From contig JBFWXS010000017.1 in the NCBI GenBank assembly GCA_050187175.1, forward strand, positions 1-64,000: a stretch of DNA of 64,000 nucleotides, in the 5' to 3' direction. The translations under genes and the position numbers were made by a program. Source of the stretch: Zeimonas sp050187175 (GTDB lineage Bacteria > Pseudomonadota > Gammaproteobacteria > Burkholderiales > Burkholderiaceae_E). Positions 18,834-27,137 of the stretch are shown piece by piece (the first letter of the stretch is position 1; the number at the start of each line of letters is the position of its first letter). The notes under the pieces are model-generated. The model was not told the origin of the DNA. It made no database searches and saw nothing but the letters and a program-made list of their open reading frames with translations.

Positions 18834-19883
18834 ATGAAGCGCCGAATGCTCTGTTCATGGCTGGCGGCGGCCGTCACGGCCGGCACGTCAATCCTCGCAA
18901 TATCCGCGGCAGCGCCCGCGCGCGCCGCCGATGCGCTCGATCTGGTCAAGGTCGGCGCGCCGGTCTCGATCGCCGACAGCGCGATCTTCGTCGCGATCGA
19001 GAAGGGCTACTTCCGCGAGCAGAAGATCCAGGTCGAGGTGAAGCCGCTGACCTCGTCGACGATCGCGGTCACCGCGCTGGCCAGCGGCGACCTCGACGTC
19101 TCCGGCGGCTCCGCCGGCGGCAGCGTCGTGAACGCGATCCGGCAGGGGCTGGACATCCGGCTGGTCGCCGACAAGGGCAGCTCGCCGCCGGGGCACGGCT
19201 ACCTCGCCTTCCTGGTGCGCCCCGAGCTGGCCGGCAAGCTCAACTCGGCGGCCGACCTGCGCGGCCGCAACGTCGCGGTCACCGGCTGGGGCGCGGGCGC
19301 CGCGAGCGAAGTCATGGTGGGCCGGCTGCTGGCGCAGTCCGGTCTTGCCGACAGCGAGCTGCGCTTCATCAACATCAGCTTCGCTGACATCCTGGCCGGG
19401 CTGGGCACCGGACGCGTCGACCTGGGCCTGCTGGTCGAGCCGCTGGTGTCGCAGGCGGTGCAGAAAGGCGTGGGCGTGGTCTGGAAGCGCGTCGACGAGA
19501 TCTATCCGAACCAGCAGTACACGGCGGTGTTCTACGGGCCCGGCATCATCAGGCGTCCCGACGTCGCCGATCGCTTCATGAAGGCCTACCTGCAGGGCGC
19601 TCGTTTCTACAATGAGGGCCTGAAGCGCCGCGGCAGTCCGCAATGGGACGAGCTGGTGTCCATCCTGATCAAGCACACCAGCGTCAAGGACCGCAGCCTG
19701 TACGACAAGATGGTCTTCCCCGGCATCAATCCGGACGGCCATCTGAACACGACCGGCATCCGCGACGACATGGCCTGGTTCGTCAAGGCCGGGCGGATGA
19801 AGGAGGCGGTGGACATAGGCAAGGTCGTCGACCACGGCTACGTCGACCGCGCGCTGAAGACGCTGGGCCGCTACCAGCCATGA
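18834..19883 (+). CDS. ABC importer substrate-binding protein (NMT1/SsuA/TauA type)
   Basis: This 349-residue periplasmic binding protein has a signal peptide (WLAAAVTAGTSILAISAAAPARA). A two-lobed fold typical of nitrate/sulfonate/taurine receptors follows: KVGAPVSIADSAIFVAIEKGYFREQKIQVEVKPLTS, then GDLDVSGGSAGGSVVNAIRQGLDIRLVADKG. It leads a tightly overlapping operon with ATPase, permease and a hydrolase. Ligand specificity cannot be read from the sequence. Sulfonates are one option, but the hydrolase downstream suggests an ester or lactone. AGGAGG lies just upstream of the start. Confidence 0.87.
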   Translation: MKRRMLCSWLAAAVTAGTSILAISAAAPARAADALDLVKVGAPVSIADSAIFVAIEKGYFREQKIQVEVKPLTSSTIAVTALASGDLDVSGGSAGGSVVNAIRQGLDIRLVADKGSSPPGHGYLAFLVRPELAGKLNSAADLRGRNVAVTGWGAGAASEVMVGRLLAQSGLADSELRFINISFADILAGLGTGRVDLGLLVEPLVSQAVQKGVGVVWKRVDEIYPNQQYTAVFYGPGIIRRPDVADRFMKAYLQGARFYNEGLKRRGSPQWDELVSILIKHTSVKDRSLYDKMVFPGINPDGHLNTTGIRDDMAWFVKAGRMKEAVDIGKVVDHGYVDRALKTLGRYQP

Positions 19884-20701
19884 GCGCGGCGGCAGCGTCG
19901 TCCGCACCGATGCCCGCGGCGGTGCCGGCCACGGCGCCCAAGATCCGCATCGAAGGCGTGCGCAAGTCGTTCGCGTCGGCGCGCGGACGCATCGACGCGC
20001 TGGCGGCCATCGATCTGAACGTCGCCGACGGCGAGTTCATCTGCCTCGTCGGTCCGTCGGGCTGCGGCAAGTCGACGCTGCTGCGCATCCTGGCCGAGCT
20101 GGAGACGCCCAGCAGCGGCCGCGTCGCGATACGCAGCACCTCGCAGCAGCCGGCGCCGCTGACCTCGATGGTCTTCCAGGAGGCCTCGATCTTCCCGTGG
20201 ATGACGGTCCGCGAGAACGCCGCCTATGGCCTGTGGGTGCGCGGGCTGCGCGATGCCGAAGCGGCGCGCACCGTGTCGCACTTCCTCGAGCTGACCGGCC
20301 TGGCCGCGTTCGCCGATGCCTATCCGCACCAGCTGTCCGGCGGCATGAAGCAGCGCGTCAGCGTGGCGCGCGCGTTCGCCAATGGCCCGGAAGTGCTGCT
20401 GATGGACGAGCCCTTCGCCGCGCTCGACGAGCAGAACAAGATCCTGCTGCAGGAAGAGCTGCTGCGGATCTGGGAGCAGACGCGCACTACGGTGCTGTTC
20501 ATCACGCATTCGATCGACGAGGCGCTGGTGCTGGCCGACCGCGTGCTCGTCATGTCGGCGCGGCCGGGCCGGCTGATCGCCGACATCCCGCTCGCCTTCG
20601 AGCGTCCGCGCTCGGTGATGGCGCTCAAATCGGACCCGGAATACGGCCGCATCAGCAGCCGGATCTGGTCGCTGCTCAGAAGCGAGGTCGTCGCGCGATG
20701 A
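19880..20701 (+). CDS. ABC importer ATPase (SsuB/TauB type)
   Basis: This 273-residue nucleotide-binding subunit has Walker A GPSGCGKSTLL, Q-loop VFQEASIFPW, signature LSGGMKQRVSVARA and Walker B VLLMDEPFAALDEQ, followed by the switch histidine in FITHSIDEAL. It energises uptake of the substrate bound by the upstream receptor. ATGA overlaps with both neighbours indicate translational coupling. The first 20 residues are an Ala/Pro leader. Confidence 0.93.
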   Translation: MSAAAASSAPMPAAVPATAPKIRIEGVRKSFASARGRIDALAAIDLNVADGEFICLVGPSGCGKSTLLRILAELETPSSGRVAIRSTSQQPAPLTSMVFQEASIFPWMTVRENAAYGLWVRGLRDAEAARTVSHFLELTGLAAFADAYPHQLSGGMKQRVSVARAFANGPEVLLMDEPFAALDEQNKILLQEELLRIWEQTRTTVLFITHSIDEALVLADRVLVMSARPGRLIADIPLAFERPRSVMALKSDPEYGRISSRIWSLLRSEVVAR

Positions 20702-21525
20702 GCGCCAGGAGCGGATGGATGGGGGTCTCGATCGGCATGCCTTCGCTGCAGCGGCTGATGCCGATCGCATCGCCGCTGCTGATTCTCGTGGTCTGGGAGC
20801 TGGTGGTCCGCCTGGGCTGGCTCGATTCGCATTTCTTCCCGACGCCGTCGTCGGTGGTCGCGGTGATGGCTGACATGATGGTCTCCGGCGAGCTGCCGGT
20901 GCACATCGGCTGGACCGTGCAGCGCGTGCTGATCGGCTTCGCGCTCGGCGCGGTGCCCGGCGTGCTGGTCGGCCTGGCGATGGGCCTGTCGCCGCTGCTG
21001 CGAGCCTTTCTCAAGCCCGCCATCGCGGCCGTCTATCCGATTCCGAAGATCGCGCTGCTGCCGCTGATCATGATGATCTTCGGGCTGGGCGAAACCTCGA
21101 AGTGGGCGATCGTGGCGATCGCGGTGTTCTTCCAGGTCGTGCTGACGACGGCGGCCGGCGTGGTCAACATCGAATCGATCTACCTCGACGTGGCCCGCAA
21201 CTTCAAGGCCTCGCGCTGGCAGATGTATCGGACGGTGGCGTTTCCCGCGGCGCTGCCGTTCATCTTCAACGGCTGCCAGCTCGGCATAGGCATGGCGCTG
21301 ATCGTCGTCATCGTTGCCGAGAACTTCGGTTCCAGCGCCGGCGTCGGTTTCCTCATCTGGCGCGCATGGAACGTGTTCGAGATCCGCGACATGTACGTCG
21401 GCCTGCTGGTCGTGGCGCTGCTCGGCTTCTTCTCGCAAGTGCTGCTCGGCTGGCTGGAGCGGCTGGCCGTGCCATGGAAGCGCGCGGCTGGCGGTGCCGG
21501 CTCGCAGCACACCGGACGGCCCTGA
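20698..21525 (+). CDS. ABC importer permease (SsuC/TauC type)
   Basis: A 275-residue inner-membrane subunit with about six transmembrane segments. The EAA-type cytoplasmic loop reads ARNFKASRWQMYRTVAFPAALPFIFNGCQLGIGMAL and docks with the ATPase. FPTPSSVVAVM near residue 60 is typical of the taurine/sulfonate permease family. It overlaps the ATPase gene by 4 bp. Confidence 0.92.
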   Translation: MSARSGWMGVSIGMPSLQRLMPIASPLLILVVWELVVRLGWLDSHFFPTPSSVVAVMADMMVSGELPVHIGWTVQRVLIGFALGAVPGVLVGLAMGLSPLLRAFLKPAIAAVYPIPKIALLPLIMMIFGLGETSKWAIVAIAVFFQVVLTTAAGVVNIESIYLDVARNFKASRWQMYRTVAFPAALPFIFNGCQLGIGMALIVVIVAENFGSSAGVGFLIWRAWNVFEIRDMYVGLLVVALLGFFSQVLLGWLERLAVPWKRAAGGAGSQHTGRP

Positions 21526-21538
21526 ACGGAGGATGTCG

Positions 21539-22426
21539 TTGAGCACCTGGACCGTCGGCGACATCCGCGTCACGCGTATCGAGGAAAGCGTGGCGCCCAG
21601 CGGCTGGACGCCGGAGCAGTTCCTCAAGCAGTTCGACCTGGCGGTGTTCCGCAGCTACCTGCCGGAGATGCCGGGCCAGTACAGCGAGGCGCTGCACCGT
21701 CTGATCTCCAGCATCCATTCGTGGGTGATACGCATCGGCGACCGCGTGATCCTGGTCGACGCGTGCTGCGGCAACCAAAAGCCGCGGCCGTGGATGGCCC
21801 GCTTCGACCGGCTCGATACGCCGTATCTCGAGCGCCTGCGCGCCGCCGGTATCGAACCCGAGGACGTCGATACCGTGCTGTGCACGCACCTGCACGCCGA
21901 TCATGTCGGCTGGAACACGCGGCTGCAGAACGGCCGCTGGGTGCCGACCTTTCCGAACGCGCGCTACCTGTTCTCGGACCTCGACGATGCGCGCTTCAAC
22001 CCGGAGCGCAACGAGCGCATCGAGGCCAGCCGCGCAATCATCTATAACGACAGTGTGCTGCCCATCGTTCGCGCGGGCCAGGCCTGCCTGGTGCACGGCT
22101 CCTGCTCGCTGGGGCGCGGCATGCTGATCGAACCGGCGCCGGGTCACACGCCGGGCCACGTCAGCCTGAAGATCGAGAATGGCGGGCAGACCGGCGTGTT
22201 CTGCGGCGACGTGCTCCACCACGTCATCCAGGTGTTCCTGCCGGACTGGAGCAGCTCGTTCTGCGAAGATCCGGCGGCCGCCGTGCGCAGCCGCCGCCGG
22301 CTGCTCGACTACTGCGCCGACACGCGCGGGCTGCTGTTTCCCACGCATTTCGCCGCGCCGTACGCGGTCAGGGTCGACCGCCGCGGGACGGATTTTCGGG
22401 CCCGCTTCGAGGCCGCTGCGTACTGA
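21539..22426 (+). CDS. Metallo-beta-lactamase-fold hydrolase
   Basis: This 295-residue cytosolic enzyme has the zinc motif THLHADHVGW (HxHxDH). Later ligands lie in PGHTPGHVSLK, FCGDVLHH and a terminal FPTHFAAPY. The closest familiar relatives are lactonase-like hydrolases, and the substrate is unknown. An ATG at 21533 abuts GGAGG (21528-21532) with no spacing. The in-frame TTG at 21539 has ideal 6-nt spacing and is preferred. It follows the ABC permease by 13 bp and may process the imported compound. Its 3' end overlaps the convergent crp-like gene by 59 bp. Confidence 0.82.
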   Translation: MSTWTVGDIRVTRIEESVAPSGWTPEQFLKQFDLAVFRSYLPEMPGQYSEALHRLISSIHSWVIRIGDRVILVDACCGNQKPRPWMARFDRLDTPYLERLRAAGIEPEDVDTVLCTHLHADHVGWNTRLQNGRWVPTFPNARYLFSDLDDARFNPERNERIEASRAIIYNDSVLPIVRAGQACLVHGSCSLGRGMLIEPAPGHTPGHVSLKIENGGQTGVFCGDVLHHVIQVFLPDWSSSFCEDPAAAVRSRRRLLDYCADTRGLLFPTHFAAPYAVRVDRRGTDFRARFEAAAY

Positions 22427-23120
22427 GCGGCGCCTCGAACGGGAAGCGCTTGAGCAAGGTGATGCGCCGGCCGTCGCAGGCGATGGCACGGCTGTCGCGC
22501 AGCGTGCGGAACGCACGCGTCACGGTGACGCGCGACAGGCCGGTCAGGTTGGCGATCGCCTCGTGCGTCAGATGCAGCGTCAGCGAGCGCGCCGTGGCCC
22601 GGCCGCCCGCCTGCGACTGCGCCAGTTCGACCAGCAGCTGCGCGACGCGCTGATCCGGCGTCGAGAACAGCGATCCGCGCAGGCGGCCGACCAGCTGCCG
22701 CTGCTTGCTGGCCATCTGGTGCAGGATGGGGTGGATCAGCTGCGGATGGCGCCGCAGCACGCTCAGCAGCGAGGCCACGTCGAAGCGCACCAGCGTGGAG
22801 TCGACCAGCATGCGCGCCACCGCATGGCGCGGCACCGCGAGCAGCGCGCCCGCCTCGCCGATCAGGCTGCCGGGGCCCATGATGTTCAGCAGCGATTCAT
22901 TGCCGTCGTTGTTGACCGTCACGACTTGGCAGCGGCCGGTCAGCAGCACGTAGAAGCGGTCGGTGACCTCGCCCTGCCGGAACAGGAACTCGCCGCGCCG
23001 GTGCCTGACGATCGCCGCCTCGCCCACCGCCAGCCGCAGTTCCTTCAGCCACTGCGACGGCGGCGAGAAGGTCTCGGTCGTGTTCGCGGGCGGCGGCCGA
23101 TTGGAGGCGAGCTGGGTCAT
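22368..23120 (-). CDS. Crp/Fnr-family transcriptional regulator
   Basis: This 250-residue protein has an N-terminal cyclic-nucleotide-binding-like beta-barrel (RRGEFLFRQGEVTDRFYVLLTGRCQVVTVNNDGNE...GSLIGEAGALLAVPRHA). A winged helix follows with LTHEAIANLTGLSRVTVTRAFRTLRD. The Fnr iron-sulfur cysteines are absent, so oxygen sensing by a cluster is unlikely. The start at 23120 skips an unsupported upstream ATG at 23177. The last 59 bp lie antisense to the end of the hydrolase gene. It may regulate the ABC/hydrolase operon, but that is only inferred from position. Confidence 0.87.
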   Translation of the reverse strand: MTQLASNRPPPANTTETFSPPSQWLKELRLAVGEAAIVRHRRGEFLFRQGEVTDRFYVLLTGRCQVVTVNNDGNESLLNIMGPGSLIGEAGALLAVPRHAVARMLVDSTLVRFDVASLLSVLRRHPQLIHPILHQMASKQRQLVGRLRGSLFSTPDQRVAQLLVELAQSQAGGRATARSLTLHLTHEAIANLTGLSRVTVTRAFRTLRDSRAIACDGRRITLLKRFPFEAPLSTQRPRSGPENPSRGGRP

Positions 23121-23230
23121 CGCAGGCAGTTTTGGTCGAAAGGCGGGGGAGCGGAAAGGCTGGTGGCGACGAAACACTATACGATGCAGGACGGGCAGAC
23201 GAAGCGCCTGTCCGATGAAGCAGATGTCTA

Positions 23231-23277
23231 CCGAAGCACCGGCCTACCGAAGCACCGGCCTACCGAGCACCGGTCTA
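23231..23277 (+). repeat. 16-bp tandem repeat upstream of glpK
   Basis: CCGAAGCACCGGCCTA occurs twice in tandem (23231-23246, 23247-23262), followed by a degenerate 15-bp third copy to 23277. It fills part of the 218-bp spacer between the divergent crp-like gene and glpK. No promoter was recognised there. Confidence 0.8.
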
Positions 23278-23338
23278 TTGAAGCGCTTGTCCATGGCGCC
23301 GGTGCCGGCGTGGGGCAGGACATGGAAGGAGCACCGCG

Positions 23339-24820
23339 ATGGCCTTTCTACTGGCGCTCGACCAAGGGACGTCGAGCTCGCGCAGCATCGTGTTCGACGA
23401 GCAGGGACGCCTCATCGCGATGGCGCAGCAGGAGCTGCGCCAGATCTATCCGCAGCCGGGCTGGGTCGAGCACGATCCGCTCGAGATCTGGCAGACGCAG
23501 CTCGCCACCGCGCGGCAGGCACTGGCCCAGGCGCGGCTGGGCGCCCGCGACATCGCCGCGCTGGGCATCACCAATCAGCGCGAGACCACGGTGATCTGGG
23601 AGCGCGCCAGCGGCCGTCCGATCCATCCGGCGCTCGTCTGGCAGGACAGGCGCACCGAGCCCGCCTGCGAACGGCTGCGCGCCGCCGGTCTGGCGCCGCG
23701 CATCGCCGAGCGCACCGGGCTGGTGGTGGACGCGTATTTCTCGGCCACCAAGATCCAGTGGCTGCTCGATCAGGTGCCGGGCGCGCGCGACGCGGCCCGG
23801 CGCGGCGAGCTGGCGTTCGGCACCATAGACAGCTGGCTGCTGTGGCAGCTCACCGGCGGACGGCTGCATGCCACCGACGTCAGCAATGCATCGCGAACGA
23901 TGCTGTACGACATCCGCCGCGGCGACTGGGACGACGAGCTGCTCGCCGCGCTCGACGTGCCGCGCGAGCTGCTGCCGCAGGTAATGGCCTCGAGCGGGCT
24001 GTTCGGCGAAAGCGATGCCGCGCTGCTGGGAGCACCGGTGGCGATCGGCGGCGTCGCCGGCGACCAGCAGGCAGCGCTGTTCGGGCAGGCCTGCTTCGAG
24101 CCGGGGATGGCCAAGAACACGTACGGCACCGGCTGCTTCCTGCTGATGCATACCGGCGGCGCCTGCCAGCTCTCGCGCAACGGGCTGCTCACGACAGCCG
24201 CCGCGCAGCCCGGACGGACGCGGCAGTATGCGCTGGAAGGCAGCGTGTTCATCGGCGGTGCCGTCGTGCAGTGGCTGCGCGACGGCCTGCGCGCGATCGA
24301 GCATTCGTCGGACGTCGAGGCGCTGGCCGCGTCGGTGCCGGACGCCGGCGGCGTGGTGTTCGTGCCGGCATTCACCGGCCTGGGCGCGCCCTACTGGCAG
24401 CCGAATGCGCAGGGGACCATCATCGGCCTGTCACGCGGCACGACGATGGCGCACATCGCGCGCGCCGCGCTCGAATCGATTGCCTTCCAGAGCGCCGCGC
24501 TGCTGCAGGCCATGGGCCGCGACGCCGGCGCGCCTATCACCGAGCTGCGCGTCGACGGCGGAGCCAGCGCGAACGATCTGCTGATGCAGTTCCAGGCCGA
24601 TCTGCTCGGCATCCCGGTGGTGCGGCCCGAGATCATCGAGACCACCGCGCTGGGTGCCGCCAATCTCGCCGGCCTGGCGGTCGGCGTGCATCGCGGCACC
24701 GACGAGCTGGCCCGCCGCTGGCGCGTCGGCCGGCGCTTCCTGCCGACGCTGCCGCGCGAGCGCGCCGCGGCGCTGCAGCAGCGCTGGGAGCACGCCGTGC
24801 GGCAGACGATCGCGGGATGA
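23339..24820 (+). CDS. glpK: Glycerol kinase
   Basis: GlpK phosphorylates glycerol to sn-glycerol 3-phosphate. The 493-residue protein opens with the FGGY-kinase phosphate-binding LLALDQGTSSSRSIVFD. It has WVEHDPLEIW, GITNQRETTVIWERASGRPIHPALVWQDRR, TGTCF-like GTGCFLLMHTGG and a C-terminal LRVDGGASANDLLMQFQADLLGIPVVRP. AAGGAG precedes the start. No glpF or glpD is adjacent, so the gene is isolated from the usual glycerol operon. Confidence 0.96.
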   Translation: MAFLLALDQGTSSSRSIVFDEQGRLIAMAQQELRQIYPQPGWVEHDPLEIWQTQLATARQALAQARLGARDIAALGITNQRETTVIWERASGRPIHPALVWQDRRTEPACERLRAAGLAPRIAERTGLVVDAYFSATKIQWLLDQVPGARDAARRGELAFGTIDSWLLWQLTGGRLHATDVSNASRTMLYDIRRGDWDDELLAALDVPRELLPQVMASSGLFGESDAALLGAPVAIGGVAGDQQAALFGQACFEPGMAKNTYGTGCFLLMHTGGACQLSRNGLLTTAAAQPGRTRQYALEGSVFIGGAVVQWLRDGLRAIEHSSDVEALAASVPDAGGVVFVPAFTGLGAPYWQPNAQGTIIGLSRGTTMAHIARAALESIAFQSAALLQAMGRDAGAPITELRVDGGASANDLLMQFQADLLGIPVVRPEIIETTALGAANLAGLAVGVHRGTDELARRWRVGRRFLPTLPRERAAALQQRWEHAVRQTIAG

Positions 24821-24860
24821 GTCGGCGGCGCTGATGCGCGGCCCACCGCGGGCACGTGCC

Positions 24861-24924
24861 ATTGCGCCATTGCGCTATGCGCCATGCGCCATGCGCCGTG
24901 CGCCGTGCGCCGTGCGCCGTGCGC
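24861..24924. repeat. Heptamer microsatellite (TGCGCCR)n between glpK and the SIMPL gene
   Basis: About nine tandem copies of a 7-bp unit (TGCGCCA drifting to TGCGCCG) fill most of the 121-bp convergent spacer. It is the second heptamer array in the window; the first is at 9911. Confidence 0.8.
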
Positions 24925-24941
24925 TCCGCGCCGCGGACCGC

Positions 24942-25781
24942 TCAGGGATCCAGCGCGACGGTGCCGCTGACCGTGACGCTGACCGTCGTCTTGCCCTGAG
25001 CCGACGGCAGCGGGGCGGCCTCGGCGGCACCGGCGTCGCGAGCCATCGCCATCATCCTGGGCATGGGCTCCGGCCGCGGCGGCGCCGCGCCGTCGATCGA
25101 GATGTCGCGCACCGCGAAGCTGCGAAAGCCGAGCGCCTTGGTGGCGGTCTCCGCTTTGGCGCGAAACGCCTGCACCGCTTCGGCGATCAGCGACTGCTCG
25201 ACGGCAAGCTGCGTCTCGCGGCTCAGCGAATACATGACCGATTCGATGTTCAGCTTGCCGGCGAACTCGCCGATCATTCGGTTGAACGACTCCGTCGGCT
25301 TGGCCGTGATGCGGATCGAGCCGCGCGTGCGCCAGCCGACGACGCGGCTCTGCTGCCATACCGGATCGGTGCGGTAGCCGGCCGTCTGCACTTCCAGATC
25401 GCTGCGCGCCTTCAGCTGTTCGAGCACCGGTCCCAATGCCTGGCTTACCTGCGTCTGGCCGGTCGCGGGCGCGGGCGACTCGCGCTCGGCGTACAGCGTC
25501 ACGGTGACGCGGTCCTGCTCGACGTCGCGGTAGGCGCTCGCCGAGACGCTGAGCTGCGCCGGCCGTTCGCCGCCGCGCGACAGCGACGGCCGCAGCGGCT
25601 CCTGGGCATCGGCGTGCGGCAGCGTCGCGGCGAACAGCGCGGCGCCGGCCAGCAGCGAACCGGCCGCGAGCCGCAGCATGCGGCTGCGGCGCAGCGCAAG
25701 CGCGCGGGCCTCATCGGCGGCGCCGTGGGCTGGCCTCACGGCGTGCTCTACCGCGTGCGGGGGGCGGAAACCTTCGATCAT
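24942..25781 (-). CDS. SIMPL-domain (DUF541) exported protein
   Basis: This 279-residue protein carries the SIMPL/DUF541 domain: LSVSASAYRDVEQDRVTVTLYAERE, then YRTDPVWQQSRVVGWRTRGSIRITAKP. The domain ends in a final TTVSVTVSGTVAL strand. A hydrophobic signal segment (LRLAAGSLLAGAALFAATLPHADA) indicates export to the periplasm. The role of this family is poorly defined; some members are oxidative-stress-related surface proteins. The start at 25781 has GGAGA at good spacing but gives a 34-residue lead before the signal; an internal ATG at 25679 begins directly at the signal. Confidence 0.85.
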   Translation of the reverse strand: MIEGFRPPHAVEHAVRPAHGAADEARALALRRSRMLRLAAGSLLAGAALFAATLPHADAQEPLRPSLSRGGERPAQLSVSASAYRDVEQDRVTVTLYAERESPAPATGQTQVSQALGPVLEQLKARSDLEVQTAGYRTDPVWQQSRVVGWRTRGSIRITAKPTESFNRMIGEFAGKLNIESVMYSLSRETQLAVEQSLIAEAVQAFRAKAETATKALGFRSFAVRDISIDGAAPPRPEPMPRMMAMARDAGAAEAAPLPSAQGKTTVSVTVSGTVALDP

Positions 25782-25848
25782 CAGCGATTCTCCGACAAAG
25801 CGTGGAGTCCATGCTAACGCGCGACCGGACCGAAGGGGGTTAAAGACA

Positions 25849-26964
25849 TCAGTCCGCGCGGATTCCGTGCCTCGTTATGATCGAGCTCCACCGCGTCCGC
25901 TCCTGCTCGAGGAAGCTCGCGAATTCCTCCGGCGAACTGCCTATCGGATTCCTCGATCGTTCCTCGCTCAAGCGGACGAAGTCCGGGCTGCGCACGATCT
26001 CGGCCACCGCCGCGCTGATGCGGTCGATCGCCGCCTTCGGCGTCTTGCCGGGTGCGGTCAGTCCACTCCAGGCGATCGGGTTGAAGTCCGCGTATCCGGC
26101 TTCCTTGAAGGTGGGAACATCCGGAAGCTGCCGGTGGCGCTGATTGCCCGATACGGCCAGCGGCCTGAGCTTGCCGCCCTTGATCAGGCCAAGCACGGGC
26201 AGGACCGACTCGAACACCGAATCGATCCGTCCTGCCGCGGCGTCCGTGTACGGCGGCGAGCTCTGATAGGTGATGAATCTCAGCTTGGCGCCCGTGACAT
26301 CCCCGAACCAGGCGCCCATCAGATGGTGAGCCCCGCCGTTGCCCAGAATGCCGTTCGTGACCGAGCCCGGCTTCTCCTTGGCTTCGCGGACGAAGTCCGC
26401 GAGGTTCTGATGCTTGGATTCGGCACTGACGTACAGGCCGAACACCGTGGTTGAAACCAGCGAGACCGGTGTCAGATCGACTCTGCTGTCATAGGGGCGG
26501 CTGGGGTAGATGTACTCTGCCGTTAGTGTCGTCGGCGTGGTCAGAAGCAGCGTGTAGCCGTCCGGCGCGGACCTGATCACCATCTCTGCTGCGACCCTGC
26601 CATTGGCACCGGGACGGTTGTCGACGATCACTGCTTGCCCGAGCGAGCTGCTCAGGCGCTGAGCCACTTCGCGCATCTCTACATCGGGCCCCAGACCGGC
26701 GGGGAAGGGCACGACGATGCGAATCGGCTTGCTCGGAAACGTCTGCGAATGCGCAGCGAAGGGCAGCACTGCCAGCGCCATTGCACCCAGCACGCGATGA
26801 CTCCAGCTTCGAAGCCAGCCGCCCGGCGCATGGCGGCGCGGCGGATTCCGGAGCGACGGACGTCGAACTGCCGCACGTCGATCGGAATCCGCGAACGCCG
26901 CCGAAGCGGCTTCCATGGCTGACCCTGGAGCGTCTGCCGAATGCGGCGAGAGGGTGGTAGGCAT
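25849..26964 (-). CDS. Bug-family tripartite tricarboxylate transporter receptor
   Basis: This 371-residue extracytoplasmic solute receptor has the hallmark FPSKPIRIVVPFPAGLGPDVEMREVAQRLSSSLGQAVIVDNRPGANG after a signal peptide (VLGAMALAVLPFAAHS). GKLRPLAVSGNQRHRQLPDVPTFKEAGY and APGKTPKAAIDRISAAV follow. Bug receptors bind carboxylates, and hundreds of orphan copies occur in Burkholderiales without TctAB; none is nearby here. The start at 26964 has GGAGA upstream; about 65 residues precede the signal. It is divergent from the hydroxylase operon, so it may deliver that pathway's substrate. Confidence 0.9.
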   Translation of the reverse strand: MPTTLSPHSADAPGSAMEAASAAFADSDRRAAVRRPSLRNPPRRHAPGGWLRSWSHRVLGAMALAVLPFAAHSQTFPSKPIRIVVPFPAGLGPDVEMREVAQRLSSSLGQAVIVDNRPGANGRVAAEMVIRSAPDGYTLLLTTPTTLTAEYIYPSRPYDSRVDLTPVSLVSTTVFGLYVSAESKHQNLADFVREAKEKPGSVTNGILGNGGAHHLMGAWFGDVTGAKLRFITYQSSPPYTDAAAGRIDSVFESVLPVLGLIKGGKLRPLAVSGNQRHRQLPDVPTFKEAGYADFNPIAWSGLTAPGKTPKAAIDRISAAVAEIVRSPDFVRLSEERSRNPIGSSPEEFASFLEQERTRWSSIITRHGIRAD

Positions 26965-27087
26965 CGTGTCTCCATGCGCCGATCGAAGCCGGCGAAACGT
27001 TGTGAATGAGCGAGTCCCCACGACAGCGTGGACGGAAGCGTTGACGACGAGCGCATTGTATTAGCAGCGTTACCCACTATGCAATGC

Positions 27088-27108
27088 TTATCCCATAGGA
27101 TAATATCC
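27088..27108. promoter_or_regulatory. Overlapping dyads upstream of the hydroxylase operon (candidate IclR operator)
   Basis: TTATCC-CATA-GGATAA (27088-27103) overlaps GGATA-A-TATCC (27098-27108). They lie between the Bug receptor and the hydroxylase, 30 bp before the latter's start. A closely similar dyad (TTATC-GTATG-GATAA) lies upstream of the hydrolase at 31220. The IclR regulator encoded in the same cluster is the obvious candidate ligand; this is inference. Confidence 0.5.
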
Positions 27109-27137
27109 GCTCGTCCTCTCTTCTTGCACTGCACACG

